A stretch of DNA of 64,000 nt, from positions 650,837-714,836 of the forward strand of contig NZ_LN832559.1 in the NCBI RefSeq assembly GCF_900005615.1. Direction: 5' to 3'. This DNA is from Paracoccus aminovorans. Its GTDB lineage: Bacteria; Pseudomonadota; Alphaproteobacteria; Rhodobacterales; Rhodobacteraceae. Under the pieces are notes generated by a model that saw only the letters and a program-made list of their open reading frames with translations, had not been told where the DNA came from and searched no databases. The position numbers and the translations under genes were made by a program. How positions within the stretch are numbered: position 1 is the stretch's first letter; each line of letters begins with the position of its first letter. Positions 19,798 to 28,913 of this stretch are shown piece after piece.

Positions 19798-20736
19798 TCA
19801 GCCCTGCGGCAGCATGGCCTTGCGCTGGCGGTTGCGCTCCAGCCCCAGCTGCCGCTCGCGCCAGATGATCAGCATCCCGGCGGCGATGACCAGCGCCGCG
19901 CCCGCCAGCATGGTCGCGCTGGCCGCTTCGCCGAAGAAGAACCAGCCGATCGCCAGCGCCAGCAGCATCGAGACATATTCGAAGGGCGCCACCAGCGAGG
20001 CATCGGCGAAGCGATAGGCCGAGGTCAGCAGGATCTGCGCCAGCCCGCCCAGCAGCCCGATGGTGATCAGCAGCGCCAGCGTGCGGGCGTCGGGCATGAT
20101 CCAGTTCGGCAGGGTGACCAGGCTCAGCACCGTCGAGGTGATCGAGAACCAGAACACGATGGCCGAGGTCTGTTCCTGCTGGGCCAGCCTGCGCACGAAG
20201 ATCATCGCCATGGCGGTGCAGCAGGCCCCGGCCAGGGTCACCGCCGCACCCAGCATCTGCCCGTCGCGCAGCCCTTCATGCGCGGTCAGCCGCGGCGACA
20301 GCACGATCAGCACGCCCACCAGCCCCAGCCCGACCATGGACAGGCGGAACAGCCGCACCTGCTCGCCCAGGACCAGCGCCGCCAGGATCACCGTGAACAG
20401 CGGCGCGGCGTAGTTCAGCGCCGTGGCCTCGGGAAAGGGCAGCAGTGCCATGCCCCAGAACCACAGCGCCATGGCCGCCGTGCCGCAGATGCCGCGCCAG
20501 AAATGCCCCATCGGCCGATGCGTCTTCAGCCCGCTTCTGAGGTCGCCGCGGAAGGCCAGCCAGACCAGGATCACCGGCAGCGCGAAGAGCGAGCGGAAGA
20601 ACACCTGCTGCCCCGCCGGCACGCCGTGGCCGCCCGCCGCGGTCGCCTTGACCAGCGCCCCCATGACGGTAAAGACCAGCACGCTGAGGCATTTCAGCAG
20701 GATGCCCCGCAGCGGGCTGGGCAGGCTTGGGGTCAT
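19798..20736 (-). CDS. EamA/DMT-superfamily permease
   Basis: 312 residues with about ten hydrophobic helices in two EamA repeats, each ending in motifs such as [23 protein letters not shown] and [19 protein letters not shown]. These proteins export or import small metabolites across the inner membrane; the substrate is unknown. Its ATG overlaps the queG stop (ATGA), so it is translated from the queG transcript. The last codons lie 5 nt from the convergent sulfotransferase gene. Confidence 0.85.
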   Translation of the reverse strand: MTPSLPSPLRGILLKCLSVLVFTVMGALVKATAAGGHGVPAGQQVFFRSLFALPVILVWLAFRGDLRSGLKTHRPMGHFWRGICGTAAMALWFWGMALLPFPEATALNYAAPLFTVILAALVLGEQVRLFRLSMVGLGLVGVLIVLSPRLTAHEGLRDGQMLGAAVTLAGACCTAMAMIFVRRLAQQEQTSAIVFWFSITSTVLSLVTLPNWIMPDARTLALLITIGLLGGLAQILLTSAYRFADASLVAPFEYVSMLLALAIGWFFFGEAASATMLAGAALVIAAGMLIIWRERQLGLERNRQRKAMLPQG

Positions 20737-21791
20737 GGCAATCGCTCGCAGGCCCATCGCGCGGCATCGGCGACGGCGGGGTCGGGGTCCTGCGCCAAGG
20801 CTTCGGCCAAGGGCCGCAGATGCGCAAGCCCCGAATTGCCGATGGCGTAAAGCACATTGCGCACCATGCGGTCGCGGCCGATGCGCTTGATCGGGCTGCC
20901 CGCGAAGCGTTCCCGAAAGCCCGCATCGTCCAGAGCCGCCAGTTCCGCCAACGCCGGGCCGCCATGCGGGCCGTGATAGCGCAGTTCGGTCGCGGCCTGG
21001 GCGAACTTGTTCCAGGGACAGGCGGCCAGGCAATCGTCGCAGCCATAGATGCGGTTGCCCAGCATCGGCCTCAGCTCCGGGTCCACCGGCCCCTTGTGCT
21101 CGATGGTCAGGTAAGAGATGCAGCGCCGCGCGTCCAGCTGATAGGGCGCCGGAAAGGCCCCGGTCGGGCAGGCGTCGAGGCAGGCCCGGCAGGATCCGCA
21201 ATGGCTGCGCTCGGGGGCGTCCTTGGGCAGGTCCAGCGTGGTGAAGATCGCGCCCAGGAAGAACCAGCTGCCCAGTTCCCGCGACAGCAGGTTGGTGTGC
21301 TTGCCCTGCCAGCCCAGCCCCGCCGCCTGCGCCAGCGGCTTCTCCATCACCGGGGCGGTATCGACGAAGACCTTGATCTCGCAGCCCGTCAGCCCGACCA
21401 GCCAGCCGCCCAGGCGCTTGAGCCGCTTCTTGACCAGATCGTGGTAATCCTTGCCCTGGGCATAGACGCTGACCGCGCCGCGATCCGGATGGTGGATGAT
21501 CTCCAAGGGATCGTGCTCGGGCGTATAGAGCTCGGCCAGCATGATGACCGAACGCGCCTCGGGCCACAGCGCGTCGGGGGCGGCGCGCCAATGCGTGCGC
21601 TCGGCCATCCATGCCATGTCGCCGTGTCGGCCCTCGGCCAGGAAGGCGGCCAGACGCTCGGGCAGATGCGGGTTGGCGTCCGGTGCGCAGATGCCAAGCG
21701 CCGAAAAGCCCTCGGCCATGGCCTGCTTCGTCAGACGCGAGCGGATCTCGGCCGGGTCGGAAATCCTGATCCTAGAAGTCGAGCAGGGCAT
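20733..21791 (-). CDS. queG: Epoxyqueuosine reductase QueG
   Basis: About 352 residues. Two [4Fe-4S] cluster motifs are clear, [16 protein letters not shown] and [14 protein letters not shown]. The upstream cobalamin-binding region includes [14 protein letters not shown], and HEAT-like residues come at the C-terminus. It reduces epoxyqueuosine to queuosine in the last step of tRNA Q-base modification. The start is uncertain. The ATG used here lies 20 nt inside the end of the GST gene; the next in-frame ATG, at 21719, would remove conserved residues, and a longer frame into the GST gene gives unlikely sequence. It is coupled to the EamA gene downstream. Confidence 0.9.
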   Translation of the reverse strand: MPCSTSRIRISDPAEIRSRLTKQAMAEGFSALGICAPDANPHLPERLAAFLAEGRHGDMAWMAERTHWRAAPDALWPEARSVIMLAELYTPEHDPLEIIHHPDRGAVSVYAQGKDYHDLVKKRLKRLGGWLVGLTGCEIKVFVDTAPVMEKPLAQAAGLGWQGKHTNLLSRELGSWFFLGAIFTTLDLPKDAPERSHCGSCRACLDACPTGAFPAPYQLDARRCISYLTIEHKGPVDPELRPMLGNRIYGCDDCLAACPWNKFAQAATELRYHGPHGGPALAELAALDDAGFRERFAGSPIKRIGRDRMVRNVLYAIGNSGLAHLRPLAEALAQDPDPAVADAARWACERLP

Positions 21792-22461
21792 AATGCGGCG
21801 CCGGGTGGACGCCCGGCAGGTGGTCGGCCAGCAGGCTGCGAAAGGCCGGCCGCGACTTGACCTTGGCATACCATTCCTGCACCTCGGTCGAATAGGTCCA
21901 GTCCACGTCCGAGATGTAGTCGAGGCAGGACAGATGCGCCGCGGCGGCGAAATCGGCCAGCGTCATCACGTCGCCGGCCAGCCAGCGGCGATGTTCGAGC
22001 AGGCTTTTCATGTAGTCGAGGTGATAGCGGATCGCCGACAGCCCGGCCTTGACCGTGCGCGAGTCCGGATAGCCCAGGCGCATGACCTTCTTCCAGACCC
22101 GCTCGGTCATCACCGGCCTGGTCACCTCGGCGTTGAACTTGTCGTCGAACCAGGCGCAAAGCCGGCGGACCTCGTAGCGCTCGATGGCGGCATGGGGCAT
22201 CAGGGCGGGCTGCGGAATGGTCTCGTCCAGATATTCGCAGATCGCCTGGCTTTCGGCCATCAGCCGGCCGTCCATGCGCAGCACCGGCAGCTTGCCGGCC
22301 GGGTTGCGGCGCAGGATTTCGCTGCCCGCTTCCCAGAAGCGGTCCTCGACCAGCTCGACCTCGATGCGCTTCTCGGCCAGCACCAGCCGCACCTTGCGGC
22401 AAAAGGGGGACAGGGCGACGTGGTAAAGGCGGATCGTGGAATTGGGCGAGGAATTGTTCAT
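21772..22461 (-). CDS. Glutathione S-transferase family protein
   Basis: 229 residues. The thioredoxin-like N-terminal domain has [20 protein letters not shown] (active-site Ser/Cys region) and the cis-Pro motif [24 protein letters not shown]. The C-terminal all-helical domain ends with [20 protein letters not shown]. The substrate is unknown, and members may act in detoxification or as glutathione-dependent reductases. It lies between mtgA and queG on one strand and overlaps the chosen queG start by 20 nt. Confidence 0.88.
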   Translation of the reverse strand: MNNSSPNSTIRLYHVALSPFCRKVRLVLAEKRIEVELVEDRFWEAGSEILRRNPAGKLPVLRMDGRLMAESQAICEYLDETIPQPALMPHAAIERYEVRRLCAWFDDKFNAEVTRPVMTERVWKKVMRLGYPDSRTVKAGLSAIRYHLDYMKSLLEHRRWLAGDVMTLADFAAAAHLSCLDYISDVDWTYSTEVQEWYAKVKSRPAFRSLLADHLPGVHPAPHYALLDF

Positions 22462-22536
22462 CTGGGAAAACCGTGCGTGGCTGGGCCTTCGGGTTGATAC
22501 GCCTCGGGGGGCGCGGTTTCAACCGCGATGCGCGGA

Positions 22537-23289
22537 TCAGCGCCCAAGCACCAGGCAGGAATCGCGGCCGTCCGCCCGGATCGTCTGCGCGCCGCTGACG
22601 ATGGACCGGGTCCGGGCCGAGCCGGTCTGCGGGTTGCGCGTCCGCGGCGAGGGCAGGATCGAGGCCAGCGCCGCCGATTGCGCCAGCGTCAGCTTGTCGG
22701 GCGTGGTCTTGAAGTAATATTCCGCCGCCGCATGGACGCCGAAGACGCCGCGGCCGAATTCGGCCACGTTCAGATAGACCTCGACGATGCGGCGCTTGGA
22801 CCACAGCGCCTCCAGCATCGGGGTATAGAGCGTCTCCATCACCTTGCGCGGCCAGCTGCGGCCCTGCCACAGGAACACGTTCTTGGCGGTCTGCTGGGTG
22901 ATGGTCGAGGCGCCCCGGCTGGAGCCCGAGGCGATCACCTTGCGGATCTCGACCATGTCGAAACCCCAATGGGCGCAGAAATTGGCGTCCTCGGCCGCGA
23001 CCACGGCGCGGACGATATGAGGCGACACCTCGTCCAGGTCGACCCATGCGCGCGCCGGGCGGCCCGGGAATTCGCGCTGACCCTGGATGATGGTCCAGGT
23101 GCTGGGCGGGTTGATGAAGGAAAACAGGAACACCAGCACGAACATCAGCGCCAGCAGCCGAAGCCCGATCCAGCGCGTCCAGCCCCACAGCCACAGCCCC
23201 GCGCGCCGCAGCGGGCGCCACCGCCGGCGCAGGGCGGTCGGCGTCCGTGACGCCTCGGGGTCGGCAAGGGTCTGGCTGCGGCGGGGCAT
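22537..23289 (-). CDS. mtgA: Monofunctional peptidoglycan transglycosylase MtgA
   Basis: 250 residues. A basic N-terminus and one membrane anchor (about 42-62) precede a GT51 domain. Catalytic Glu residues lie in VVAAEDANFCAHWGFD and in EVYLNVAEFG, and the conserved GASTITQQTAKNVFL is present. It polymerises lipid II glycan strands in the periplasm without transpeptidase activity. It is expressed from the minus strand 40 nt after the DUF1269 gene. Confidence 0.92.
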   Translation of the reverse strand: MPRRSQTLADPEASRTPTALRRRWRPLRRAGLWLWGWTRWIGLRLLALMFVLVFLFSFINPPSTWTIIQGQREFPGRPARAWVDLDEVSPHIVRAVVAAEDANFCAHWGFDMVEIRKVIASGSSRGASTITQQTAKNVFLWQGRSWPRKVMETLYTPMLEALWSKRRIVEVYLNVAEFGRGVFGVHAAAEYYFKTTPDKLTLAQSAALASILPSPRTRNPQTGSARTRSIVSGAQTIRADGRDSCLVLGR

Positions 23290-23329
23290 GGGCGCGTCCT
23301 GTCACGCCCATGCCCCCTGCGTCAAGCGA

Positions 23330-23887
23330 TCAGGCGCCGGCAGGCGGGGCCGAGGGCGCCGGATCGGCCTGGGGCATGCCCAGGGCGGCGCCAAGCTTGC
23401 CGCCGGCAAAGGCCTCGCGCAGCTTCTCTTCCTCGGCATCGGGCAGCGAGGTCTGCAGCACCCGGCCCTTCATGTGAAAGCTTTCCAGCCGCGCCAGCAC
23501 CTTGTCGGCAGTCATCTTGCGCACCAGGATGAACACGGCCGAGCCGCCGGGCGGGATCGAATGGCCCAGCTCGCGCATGAAATCGTCGTTGATGCCGATG
23601 TCGGACAGCTTGCCGGCCAGCGCGCCCGAGGCCGCGCCCACCGCCGCGCCCAGAAGCGGGTTCAGGAACAGAAGCCCGACCAGCGTGCCCCAGAAGCCGC
23701 CGCCAAGCGCGCCGGCCGCGGTCAGGTTCATCGCCTGGTGCAGCTTGACGTCCTCGGCCGTGGGGCGGGTGACGACCACGGCATCCTCAAGCTCGATCAG
23801 ATATTCCTTCTGCATCTTGACCAGTTCGGTGCGCAGCTCGAAGCCGGTGGCCTCGTCGTCGAAGGCGATGACAAGCAGGTCCGACAT
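23330..23887 (-). CDS. DUF1269-type membrane protein
   Basis: 185 residues, starting at an ATG with GGAAAGGA 7-8 nt upstream. The N-terminal MSDLLVIAFDDEATGFELRTEL and the central Gly-rich hydrophobic stretch (GALGGGFWGTLVGLLFLNPLLG) are typical of DUF1269 proteins, as is the later GINDDFMRELGHSIPPG. The Gly-rich segment could insert in or lie along the membrane. Function is unknown; family members are often stress-associated. It is divergent from matB across about 130 nt. Confidence 0.8.
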   Translation of the reverse strand: MSDLLVIAFDDEATGFELRTELVKMQKEYLIELEDAVVVTRPTAEDVKLHQAMNLTAAGALGGGFWGTLVGLLFLNPLLGAAVGAASGALAGKLSDIGINDDFMRELGHSIPPGGSAVFILVRKMTADKVLARLESFHMKGRVLQTSLPDAEEEKLREAFAGGKLGAALGMPQADPAPSAPPAGA

Positions 23888-24018
23888 GGCGGGAATCCTT
23901 TCCAAAGGGTGACGCCGGCCAACGCCGTCCCGGGCACCCCGGTTCCAGAAGGGGCTTTACCGCCGCGCCGCCCTTGCCCAGAACAGGGGGGCGGGAGATG
24001 CAGGAGAGGGAGCCGCCC

Positions 24019-25524
24019 ATGGGCAATCCGCTTTACGACGCGCTGGTGGCGCCGCTGGCCGGCCGGGACTCGGCCGTGCTGATCGACGCGGCCGGGCAAG
24101 AGATTTCCGGCACGGCGCTGCATGGCATGGCGATGGCCATGGCCGCGACGCTGGCCGGGCTGGGGCTGCGCCCGGGCGACCGCCTGGCGGTGCAGGTCGA
24201 AAAGACGCCGCAGGCCATGGCGCTGTATCTGGGCGCGCTGGCGGCGGGCGTAGTCTTCCTGCCGCTGAACACCGCCTATACCGCCGAAGAGGTGGATTAC
24301 TTCGTCGCCGATGCCGGCGCCGCGCTGCTGGTCGGCGATCCGGCCAAGGCCGGGCCGCTGCGGGAACGCGCCGCCCGCCACGGCGCCGGCTTCCAGACCC
24401 TCGATGCCGCCGGGCAAGGCAGTCTGGCCGAATTGGCGGCGCAGGCCGGGACGGCGGTGCCGGCCCAGCGGGGCGCGGACGATCTGGCCGCGATCCTTTA
24501 CACCTCGGGCACCACCGGCCGCTCCAAGGGCGCCATGCTGAGCCAGTCGAACCTGCTGTCGAATGCCGAGGTGCTGGTGCGCGCATGGCGCTTCGGCCCG
24601 CAGGACGTGCTGCTGCACGCGCTGCCGATCTTTCACACCCATGGGCTCTTCGTCGCCTCGAACGTGTCGCTGCTGTCCGGCGGCGCGATGATCTTCCTGC
24701 CCGGCTTTAAGCTGGACCAGGTGATCGCCTGGCTGCCCCGGGCGACGGCGATGATGGGCGTGCCGACCTTCTACACCCGGCTCCTGGACGATCCGCGCTT
24801 CACCCGCGACCTGGTCGGGCATATGCGGCTGTTCACCTCGGGCTCGGCGCCGCTGCTGGCCGAGACGCATCGCCGGTTCCAGGACCGCACCGGGCATCGT
24901 ATCCTGGAACGCTACGGGATGACGGAAACCAACATGACCACATCGAACCCCTATGACGGCGAGCGCCGCCCCGGCACCGTCGGCCCGCCGCTGCCGGGGG
25001 TCGAGCTGAAGATCACCGGCGAGGACGGCGCCCCGGTTCCGCAGGGCCAGCCCGGCATGATCGAGGTGCGCGGCCCGAACGTCTTCCTGGGCTATTGGCG
25101 CATGCCCGAGAAGACCCGCGAGGAGCTGCGCGAGGACGGCTTCTTCATCACCGGCGACATCGGCACCGTGGACGGCGACGGCTATGTCAGCATCGTCGGC
25201 CGGCAGAAGGACGTGGTCATCACCGGCGGCTTCAACGTCTATCCCAAGGAGATCGAGCTGATCCTGGACGAACAGCCGGGCGTGCTGGAAAGCGCGGTGA
25301 TCGGCGTGCCGCACCCGGATTTCGGCGAGGCGGTGGTGGCGCTGCTGGTGCCCGAGCCCGGCGCTGCGCCGGACCCGGCGGCGATCCGCGCCGCGCTGTC
25401 GGGCAGGCTGGCCGGGTTCAAGCAGCCCAAGCATGTCGCGGTGCTGGACGCGCTGCCGCGCAACACCATGGGCAAGGTGCAGAAGAACCTGCTGCGCCGG
25501 GATTTCGCCGGTCTCTTTGCCTGA
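24019..25524 (+). CDS. matB: Malonyl-CoA synthetase (MatB-like acyl-CoA ligase)
   Basis: 501 residues of the AMP-forming ligase family. The P-loop-like LYTSGTTGRSKGAMLS, the core motif YGMTETNM, the hinge GRQKDVVITGGFNVYPKEIE and the C-terminal catalytic Lys in NTMGKVQKN are all present. The opening MGNPLYDALVAPLAGRD and length match malonyl-CoA synthetases. It would activate malonate (or methylmalonate) with CoA and ATP. The ATG follows an AGGAGAGGGAG ribosome-binding site. No malonyl-CoA decarboxylase or malonate transporter gene lies beside it here, so specificity rests on the sequence alone. Confidence 0.82.
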   Translation: MGNPLYDALVAPLAGRDSAVLIDAAGQEISGTALHGMAMAMAATLAGLGLRPGDRLAVQVEKTPQAMALYLGALAAGVVFLPLNTAYTAEEVDYFVADAGAALLVGDPAKAGPLRERAARHGAGFQTLDAAGQGSLAELAAQAGTAVPAQRGADDLAAILYTSGTTGRSKGAMLSQSNLLSNAEVLVRAWRFGPQDVLLHALPIFHTHGLFVASNVSLLSGGAMIFLPGFKLDQVIAWLPRATAMMGVPTFYTRLLDDPRFTRDLVGHMRLFTSGSAPLLAETHRRFQDRTGHRILERYGMTETNMTTSNPYDGERRPGTVGPPLPGVELKITGEDGAPVPQGQPGMIEVRGPNVFLGYWRMPEKTREELREDGFFITGDIGTVDGDGYVSIVGRQKDVVITGGFNVYPKEIELILDEQPGVLESAVIGVPHPDFGEAVVALLVPEPGAAPDPAAIRAALSGRLAGFKQPKHVAVLDALPRNTMGKVQKNLLRRDFAGLFA

Positions 25525-25534
25525 AACCCCGGGC

Positions 25535-25559
25535 GGCCGCCGGCCCGCAGCCGGCGGCC
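25535..25559. terminator. Hairpin between convergent matB and choX
   Basis: A 10-bp perfect stem, GGCCGCCGGC / GCCGGCGGCC with a 5-nt loop, lies between the two stop codons. No T tract follows on either strand, so it may slow polymerase from both directions rather than be a classical terminator. Confidence 0.45.
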
Positions 25560-25566
25560 TCTGCCG

Positions 25567-26508
25567 TCACTGCACCGAGGCCATCAGCGCGTCGAGCCCG
25601 GGCTTGCCGTCCAGCGTCGTCACGCCCTCCAGCCATTTCGCCGCCGGCGCGGGATTGGCGGCGATCCAGGCCTTGGCCGCCGCGGCCGGCGCGATGCCGT
25701 CGTCGAGGATATTGCCCATCAGCACGTTCTCCATGTCCACGCTGAAGGTCAGCTGCTTGAACAGCCGCGCCACGTTCGGGCATTGCGCGACCCAGTCCTT
25801 GCGGGCGACGGTATGCACGGTCGCGCCGCCGAAATCGGGGCCGAATTCCTCGTCCCCGCCCGACAGATAGCTGATCGCGAACTTGACGTTCATCGGATGC
25901 GGCGCCCAGGCCAGAAAGACCGAGGGCGTGCCCGCCGCATCGTTGCGCGCGACCTGGGCCAGCATCGCCTGCTCGCCGGATTCGATCAGTTCCCAGTCGC
26001 CGAGGCCGAACTTGTCGGCATCGATCATCTTCTGGATCGTCTGGTTGGCCGGGGCGCCGGGCTCGATACCGTAGATCTTGCCCTGGAAGGCGTCCTTATG
26101 GGCGTCGAGATCGGCGAAATCCTTGACGTCCAGATCCTTGGCGGCATCGGTGACGGCCAGCGTGAACTTGGCGCCTTCGAGGTTCTGCACCAGCTCCTCG
26201 ACCTTGCCCGAGGCGTCGAGATCGTCGCGGAACGTCTGCTGCGCGGGCATCCAGTTGCCCAGGAAGACGTCGGTCTTGCCGCTCTTCAGCGCCTCGTATC
26301 CGATCGGCACCGAAAGCGTCACGACGTCGGGCGTATAGCCCAGCCCCTGCAGCACTGCGGTGGCGACGCCATTGGTCGCGGTGATGTCGGTCCAGCCCGG
26401 ATCGGACAGATGCACGGTGGCGCAGGCTTGCGGATCGTTCGCCAGCGCGGGCACGGCGGTCAGGGCCAGGACAAGGGCGGTCTGGGAAATCAGCACGTTT
26501 CTTTGCAT
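25567..26508 (-). CDS. choX: Choline-type ABC transporter substrate-binding protein
   Basis: 313 residues. A signal peptide (about 1-23, ending ALAN) is followed by an OpuAC/ProX-type binding domain with HLSDPGWTDITATNGVA, VFLGNWMPAQQ and FLAWAPHPMN. The Trp residues in these motifs correspond to the aromatic box that binds quaternary amines in ChoX. It would capture choline or a related betaine in the periplasm. The matching permease and ATPase genes are not adjacent: matB converges downstream and a tRNA lies upstream. It may therefore serve a transporter encoded elsewhere. Confidence 0.82.
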   Translation of the reverse strand: MQRNVLISQTALVLALTAVPALANDPQACATVHLSDPGWTDITATNGVATAVLQGLGYTPDVVTLSVPIGYEALKSGKTDVFLGNWMPAQQTFRDDLDASGKVEELVQNLEGAKFTLAVTDAAKDLDVKDFADLDAHKDAFQGKIYGIEPGAPANQTIQKMIDADKFGLGDWELIESGEQAMLAQVARNDAAGTPSVFLAWAPHPMNVKFAISYLSGGDEEFGPDFGGATVHTVARKDWVAQCPNVARLFKQLTFSVDMENVLMGNILDDGIAPAAAAKAWIAANPAPAAKWLEGVTTLDGKPGLDALMASVQ

Positions 26509-26669
26509 GGTGGGACCTGTGGAGTTGACGCCGCGAGAGCCCCGCGGCTTGCCCGGCCATCAGTCCACAGAGCGGCCCCGTTCGCAAGCCGGAAGCGCCC
26601 GGGCCGTGTGGGCGGAGCGATCTGATCCTTGACGAATGCGGCCGGCTGGATCAAAGGTGGCGGCGGTCT

Positions 26670-26745
26670 GGGCCTGTAGCTCAATGGTCAGAGCAGGGCG
26701 CTCATAACGCCTTGGTTGGGGGTTCAAGTCCCTCCGGGCCTACCA
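26670..26745 (+). tRNA. tRNA-Ile (CAU anticodon, lysidine-type), site of element insertion
   Basis: A 76-nt cloverleaf with an encoded CCA. The D arm is GCTC...GAGC, the anticodon loop is CTCATAA, and the T arm is GGGGGTTCAAGTCCCT. The anticodon is CAT. The body resembles tRNA-Ile2, in which the C is modified to lysidine and reads AUA, more than elongator Met tRNA (compare GAGCAGG...CGCCTTGGTTG). Software may label it Met. Its 3' end contains the left copy of the 17-bp attachment repeat, and the integrase gene ends 69 nt beyond. Confidence 0.85.
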
Positions 26746-26746
26746 G
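26730..26746 (+). other. attL: left attachment-site core
   Basis: The sequence CCCTCCGGGCCTACCAG spans the T-arm and acceptor 3' strand of the tRNA-Ile gene plus one base past CCA. An identical copy lies at 36480-36496. The tRNA remains complete on this side, as expected for integration that restores the gene. Confidence 0.85.
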
Positions 26747-26784
26747 CCACTTTGCAAGTTACTGATATAATTGGATAATTGGAC

Positions 26785-26821
26785 GCGTGGGTCACTTCGA
26801 AACCCGGCGTGGGTCACTTCG
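26785..26821. repeat. 15-bp direct repeat beside attL, possible integrase arm sites
   Basis: GCGTGGGTCACTTCG occurs at 26785-26799 and again at 26807-26821, a 22-bp period of about two helical turns. The second copy overlaps the integrase stop codon. The 9-nt core CGTGGGTCA recurs at 36420-36428, 52 bp inside attR. The placement suits arm-type binding sites of the integrase; this is an inference. Confidence 0.5.
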
Positions 26822-27857
26822 CTGTTCCGGGAATGATCTTGTCCAGGCGATCAACTACCTGTTCGGCTAGCAACGCGCGCTCGGCTGAGCGGATATAGAT
26901 TCTGGTTTCGGAACTGCCCATTTCATGGCCGAGCAGCACATCGATCTCGCCGCTGGACGCGCCGCCTGATGTCAGGATTGCCGAAAGCCCCTTGCGGACC
27001 CCATGCAAGCTGCGCCCCTTCAGCCCGGCCGCTTCCGCCCATTCGCGGAACTTGTTCCCCAGCCCTGCGACGGTGAAGGGGGCACCATATCCGTTGAGGA
27101 TATATGTCATGTTGCTGCTAGCGTGCAGTTCATCGATCAGGCCGGTCGGCATGGGCATTTCCACGGTGCCATGGGGTGCCTTGTCCTGTTTCCAGCGGAG
27201 CCAGACCCGGCCATCGCGGGTGAATTCGTTCTGCCTGCCCAGCCGGCAGAGATCCCCGCGCCGGGCGGTGGTGGACATGGCGAGTATCAGCGCCCGACGG
27301 GCCATGGTCCCCGGCTTGTGAAATGCCAGGAATGTCGCAATATCGTCTGCTGTCCACGGCTCAAAGCCCCCGGTTTGCTTCCGGTTGCGCTTCACGTCTC
27401 TGGTCGGATTGTCGCAATCGACATGCTCTCGCTGGATGCCCCATTTGTAGAGCGCGGATATGGCTTTGAGCAGGTTATCAGCCGCGCCAGGCGTGGCCAT
27501 CAGCTTGTCATGCAGCTTGATGACGGCGCTTCTGGGCATCGCCGCATCCTTGCTTCCATATTCAGAGACCAGCTTGCCGAGGTGGTGACGGTGTCCTTTC
27601 AAGGTGAGTGGGGATGCCAAGCCGGTGGCGACGCGCTGTTCCAGATCTTTTAGGTAGAGACCAACCAACCATTCGACCGAACCTGTGATAGCCCGGCTTT
27701 TGGGAACAGGAACGCCGTCCCGCAGGGTCGAGTAGTGTTCGAGGAACTCTCGGCTTCCCGGTTCGCCTTTCAATGTCACCTTGACCTTACCGCGCCGGAA
27801 TCGATACCGGACGGCCCCAGAGGGAAGTCGTTCCTCAGTGACATACTCCAGGCGCAT
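26814..27857 (-). CDS. Tyrosine recombinase / phage-type integrase
   Basis: 347 residues from the ATG that overlaps the stop of the preceding small gene; a GTG three codons earlier is an alternative. An N-terminal SAM-like DNA-binding domain is followed by a catalytic domain. The first Arg lies in AMSTTARRGDLCRLG, the His-x-x-Arg in LHGVRKGLSAIL, the second His in LLGHEMGSSETRIYI, and the nucleophilic Tyr is in TRIYIRS. All catalytic residues seem present, so the enzyme may be active. It would integrate and excise the element at the tRNA-Ile gene. It is transcribed towards attL, as the last gene of the small-gene operon. Confidence 0.9.
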   Translation of the reverse strand: MRLEYVTEERLPSGAVRYRFRRGKVKVTLKGEPGSREFLEHYSTLRDGVPVPKSRAITGSVEWLVGLYLKDLEQRVATGLASPLTLKGHRHHLGKLVSEYGSKDAAMPRSAVIKLHDKLMATPGAADNLLKAISALYKWGIQREHVDCDNPTRDVKRNRKQTGGFEPWTADDIATFLAFHKPGTMARRALILAMSTTARRGDLCRLGRQNEFTRDGRVWLRWKQDKAPHGTVEMPMPTGLIDELHASSNMTYILNGYGAPFTVAGLGNKFREWAEAAGLKGRSLHGVRKGLSAILTSGGASSGEIDVLLGHEMGSSETRIYIRSAERALLAEQVVDRLDKIIPGTAK

Positions 27858-28048
27858 CAGGTCCACGGTTCTGGTTTCCGGTCATCCTGCTCTGGCTTTT
27901 CTGGCATGTCCACCGCGGACGTGATGACCCGCACCATGCCGTCGCGCGGGAACTCGACTGCAGCAATCCGAAGGCCGGCCTTTCGAACAAACTCGATTGC
28001 CCTCAGCGTGGTCGCCTCGGTAGGAGCGAAGCGCTTCCTGGCGGCCAT
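27857..28048 (-). CDS. 63-residue protein of unknown function between HNH and integrase genes
   Basis: 63 residues, starting MAARKRFAPTEATTLR and with a strong AAGGAAAAG-type ribosome-binding site. It shares one base with the HNH gene stop (TGATG) and four bases with the integrase start (ATGA), so translation of all three is coupled. It has a basic N-terminus and an acidic/Pro-rich end (MPEKPEQDDRKPEP). Possibly an excisionase-like accessory factor by position, but no recognisable DNA-binding motif supports that. Unrecognised. Confidence 0.6.
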   Translation of the reverse strand: MAARKRFAPTEATTLRAIEFVRKAGLRIAAVEFPRDGMVRVITSAVDMPEKPEQDDRKPEPWT

Positions 28049-28689
28049 CACGCTTTTCCTTTCCTGACCTCGCGCGCCCGATGCTCCAGCTTGGCGGTCG
28101 CCATGATGACCGGTTTCAGCTCCGCGGGCGCACCGTCATAGTTGCGACCGAAGCGCCCGTTCAGCCGCGGCAACATCGCCCTGGGCACGGCCTCCCAGTT
28201 GCTCGGGTGGGTGTTGGTCTTGTCGCCATCCAAGCATTTCAGTGCATGGCCGGCCGGAATTGGGCCGTTCTCTAGTTCCCAGAGGTATCGATGCTTCATG
28301 ACCCTGCGGGTATCGGCGCCCGTGTGAGGATTGGTGTCCGCTACAATGATCCACACATAACCGTCCTTGGGGTCGATAGATTCGTGCCCCGGTCCGCGCC
28401 ACGTGTGAGGTCTGTTGCCCGGCTTGAACATCGTGTCCCTGGCTTTGGCCTTGACGTGCTCGGGCATCGGCTTGCCCTTGTTATGCGAGACCTGCCCAGG
28501 CGCGAACTGCCCGGTGCGACCGGTCAGCCATCCCTTGCGTTTGCAAAGGGCCTTGAAGTTCGTAAACGAGATATCCTGCCGCATGAAGCGGGCGCAGAAC
28601 AGGGCATACGCTTCCGCGCGAGGCAGCTCCTTGTGCGCCTCGATCCAGGCCAACTCCTCGGGCTCGTAGGCGATGGCGCGCCCTTTCAT
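28048..28689 (-). CDS. HNH endonuclease family protein
   Basis: 213 residues. An N-terminal helical region (EPEELAWIEAHKELPRAEAYALF, then DISFTNFKALCKRKGW) looks DNA-binding. It is followed by a Lys-rich linker and a C-terminal HNH-type core (HNH_3-like), MKHRYLWELENGPIPAGHALKCLDGDKTN. Here the first His, the Asp-Gly-Asp segment and the Asn after Thr form the metal-finger core. Such genes are common in alphaproteobacterial prophages. The target is unknown. It overlaps the 75-residue gene upstream by 4 nt (ATGA). Confidence 0.78.
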   Translation of the reverse strand: MKGRAIAYEPEELAWIEAHKELPRAEAYALFCARFMRQDISFTNFKALCKRKGWLTGRTGQFAPGQVSHNKGKPMPEHVKAKARDTMFKPGNRPHTWRGPGHESIDPKDGYVWIIVADTNPHTGADTRRVMKHRYLWELENGPIPAGHALKCLDGDKTNTHPSNWEAVPRAMLPRLNGRFGRNYDGAPAELKPVIMATAKLEHRAREVRKGKA

Positions 28690-28913
28690 GTGTCGCCCCC
28701 GATCTTGGGCAGCACGCCCTGACCATGTTCCGCAAACAGCTTCGCGGCTTTCAACTGGAGATCGGCATTGCCGACGATGCGATCGGCGACGGACACGATG
28801 GCGTGGGCGCGCTTGGCCTCCTGCTCGATCTGCTCGGGCGTCAGGGATTCGTCGGCCAGGCGTTCGAGTTGGGCGAAAAGATGGTTGTTCAGGTCGCCGA
28901 GCTTGTTTTTCAT
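28686..28913 (-). CDS. 75-residue phage-type hypothetical protein
   Basis: 75 residues, MKNKLGDLNNHLFAQLERLADE at the N-terminus, predicted almost entirely helical and mildly acidic. Small proteins with this opening are frequent in prophage early regions of Rhodobacteraceae; I know of no assigned function. It is coupled by ATGA overlaps to the genes on both sides. Confidence 0.65.
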   Translation of the reverse strand: MKNKLGDLNNHLFAQLERLADESLTPEQIEQEAKRAHAIVSVADRIVGNADLQLKAAKLFAEHGQGVLPKIGGDT

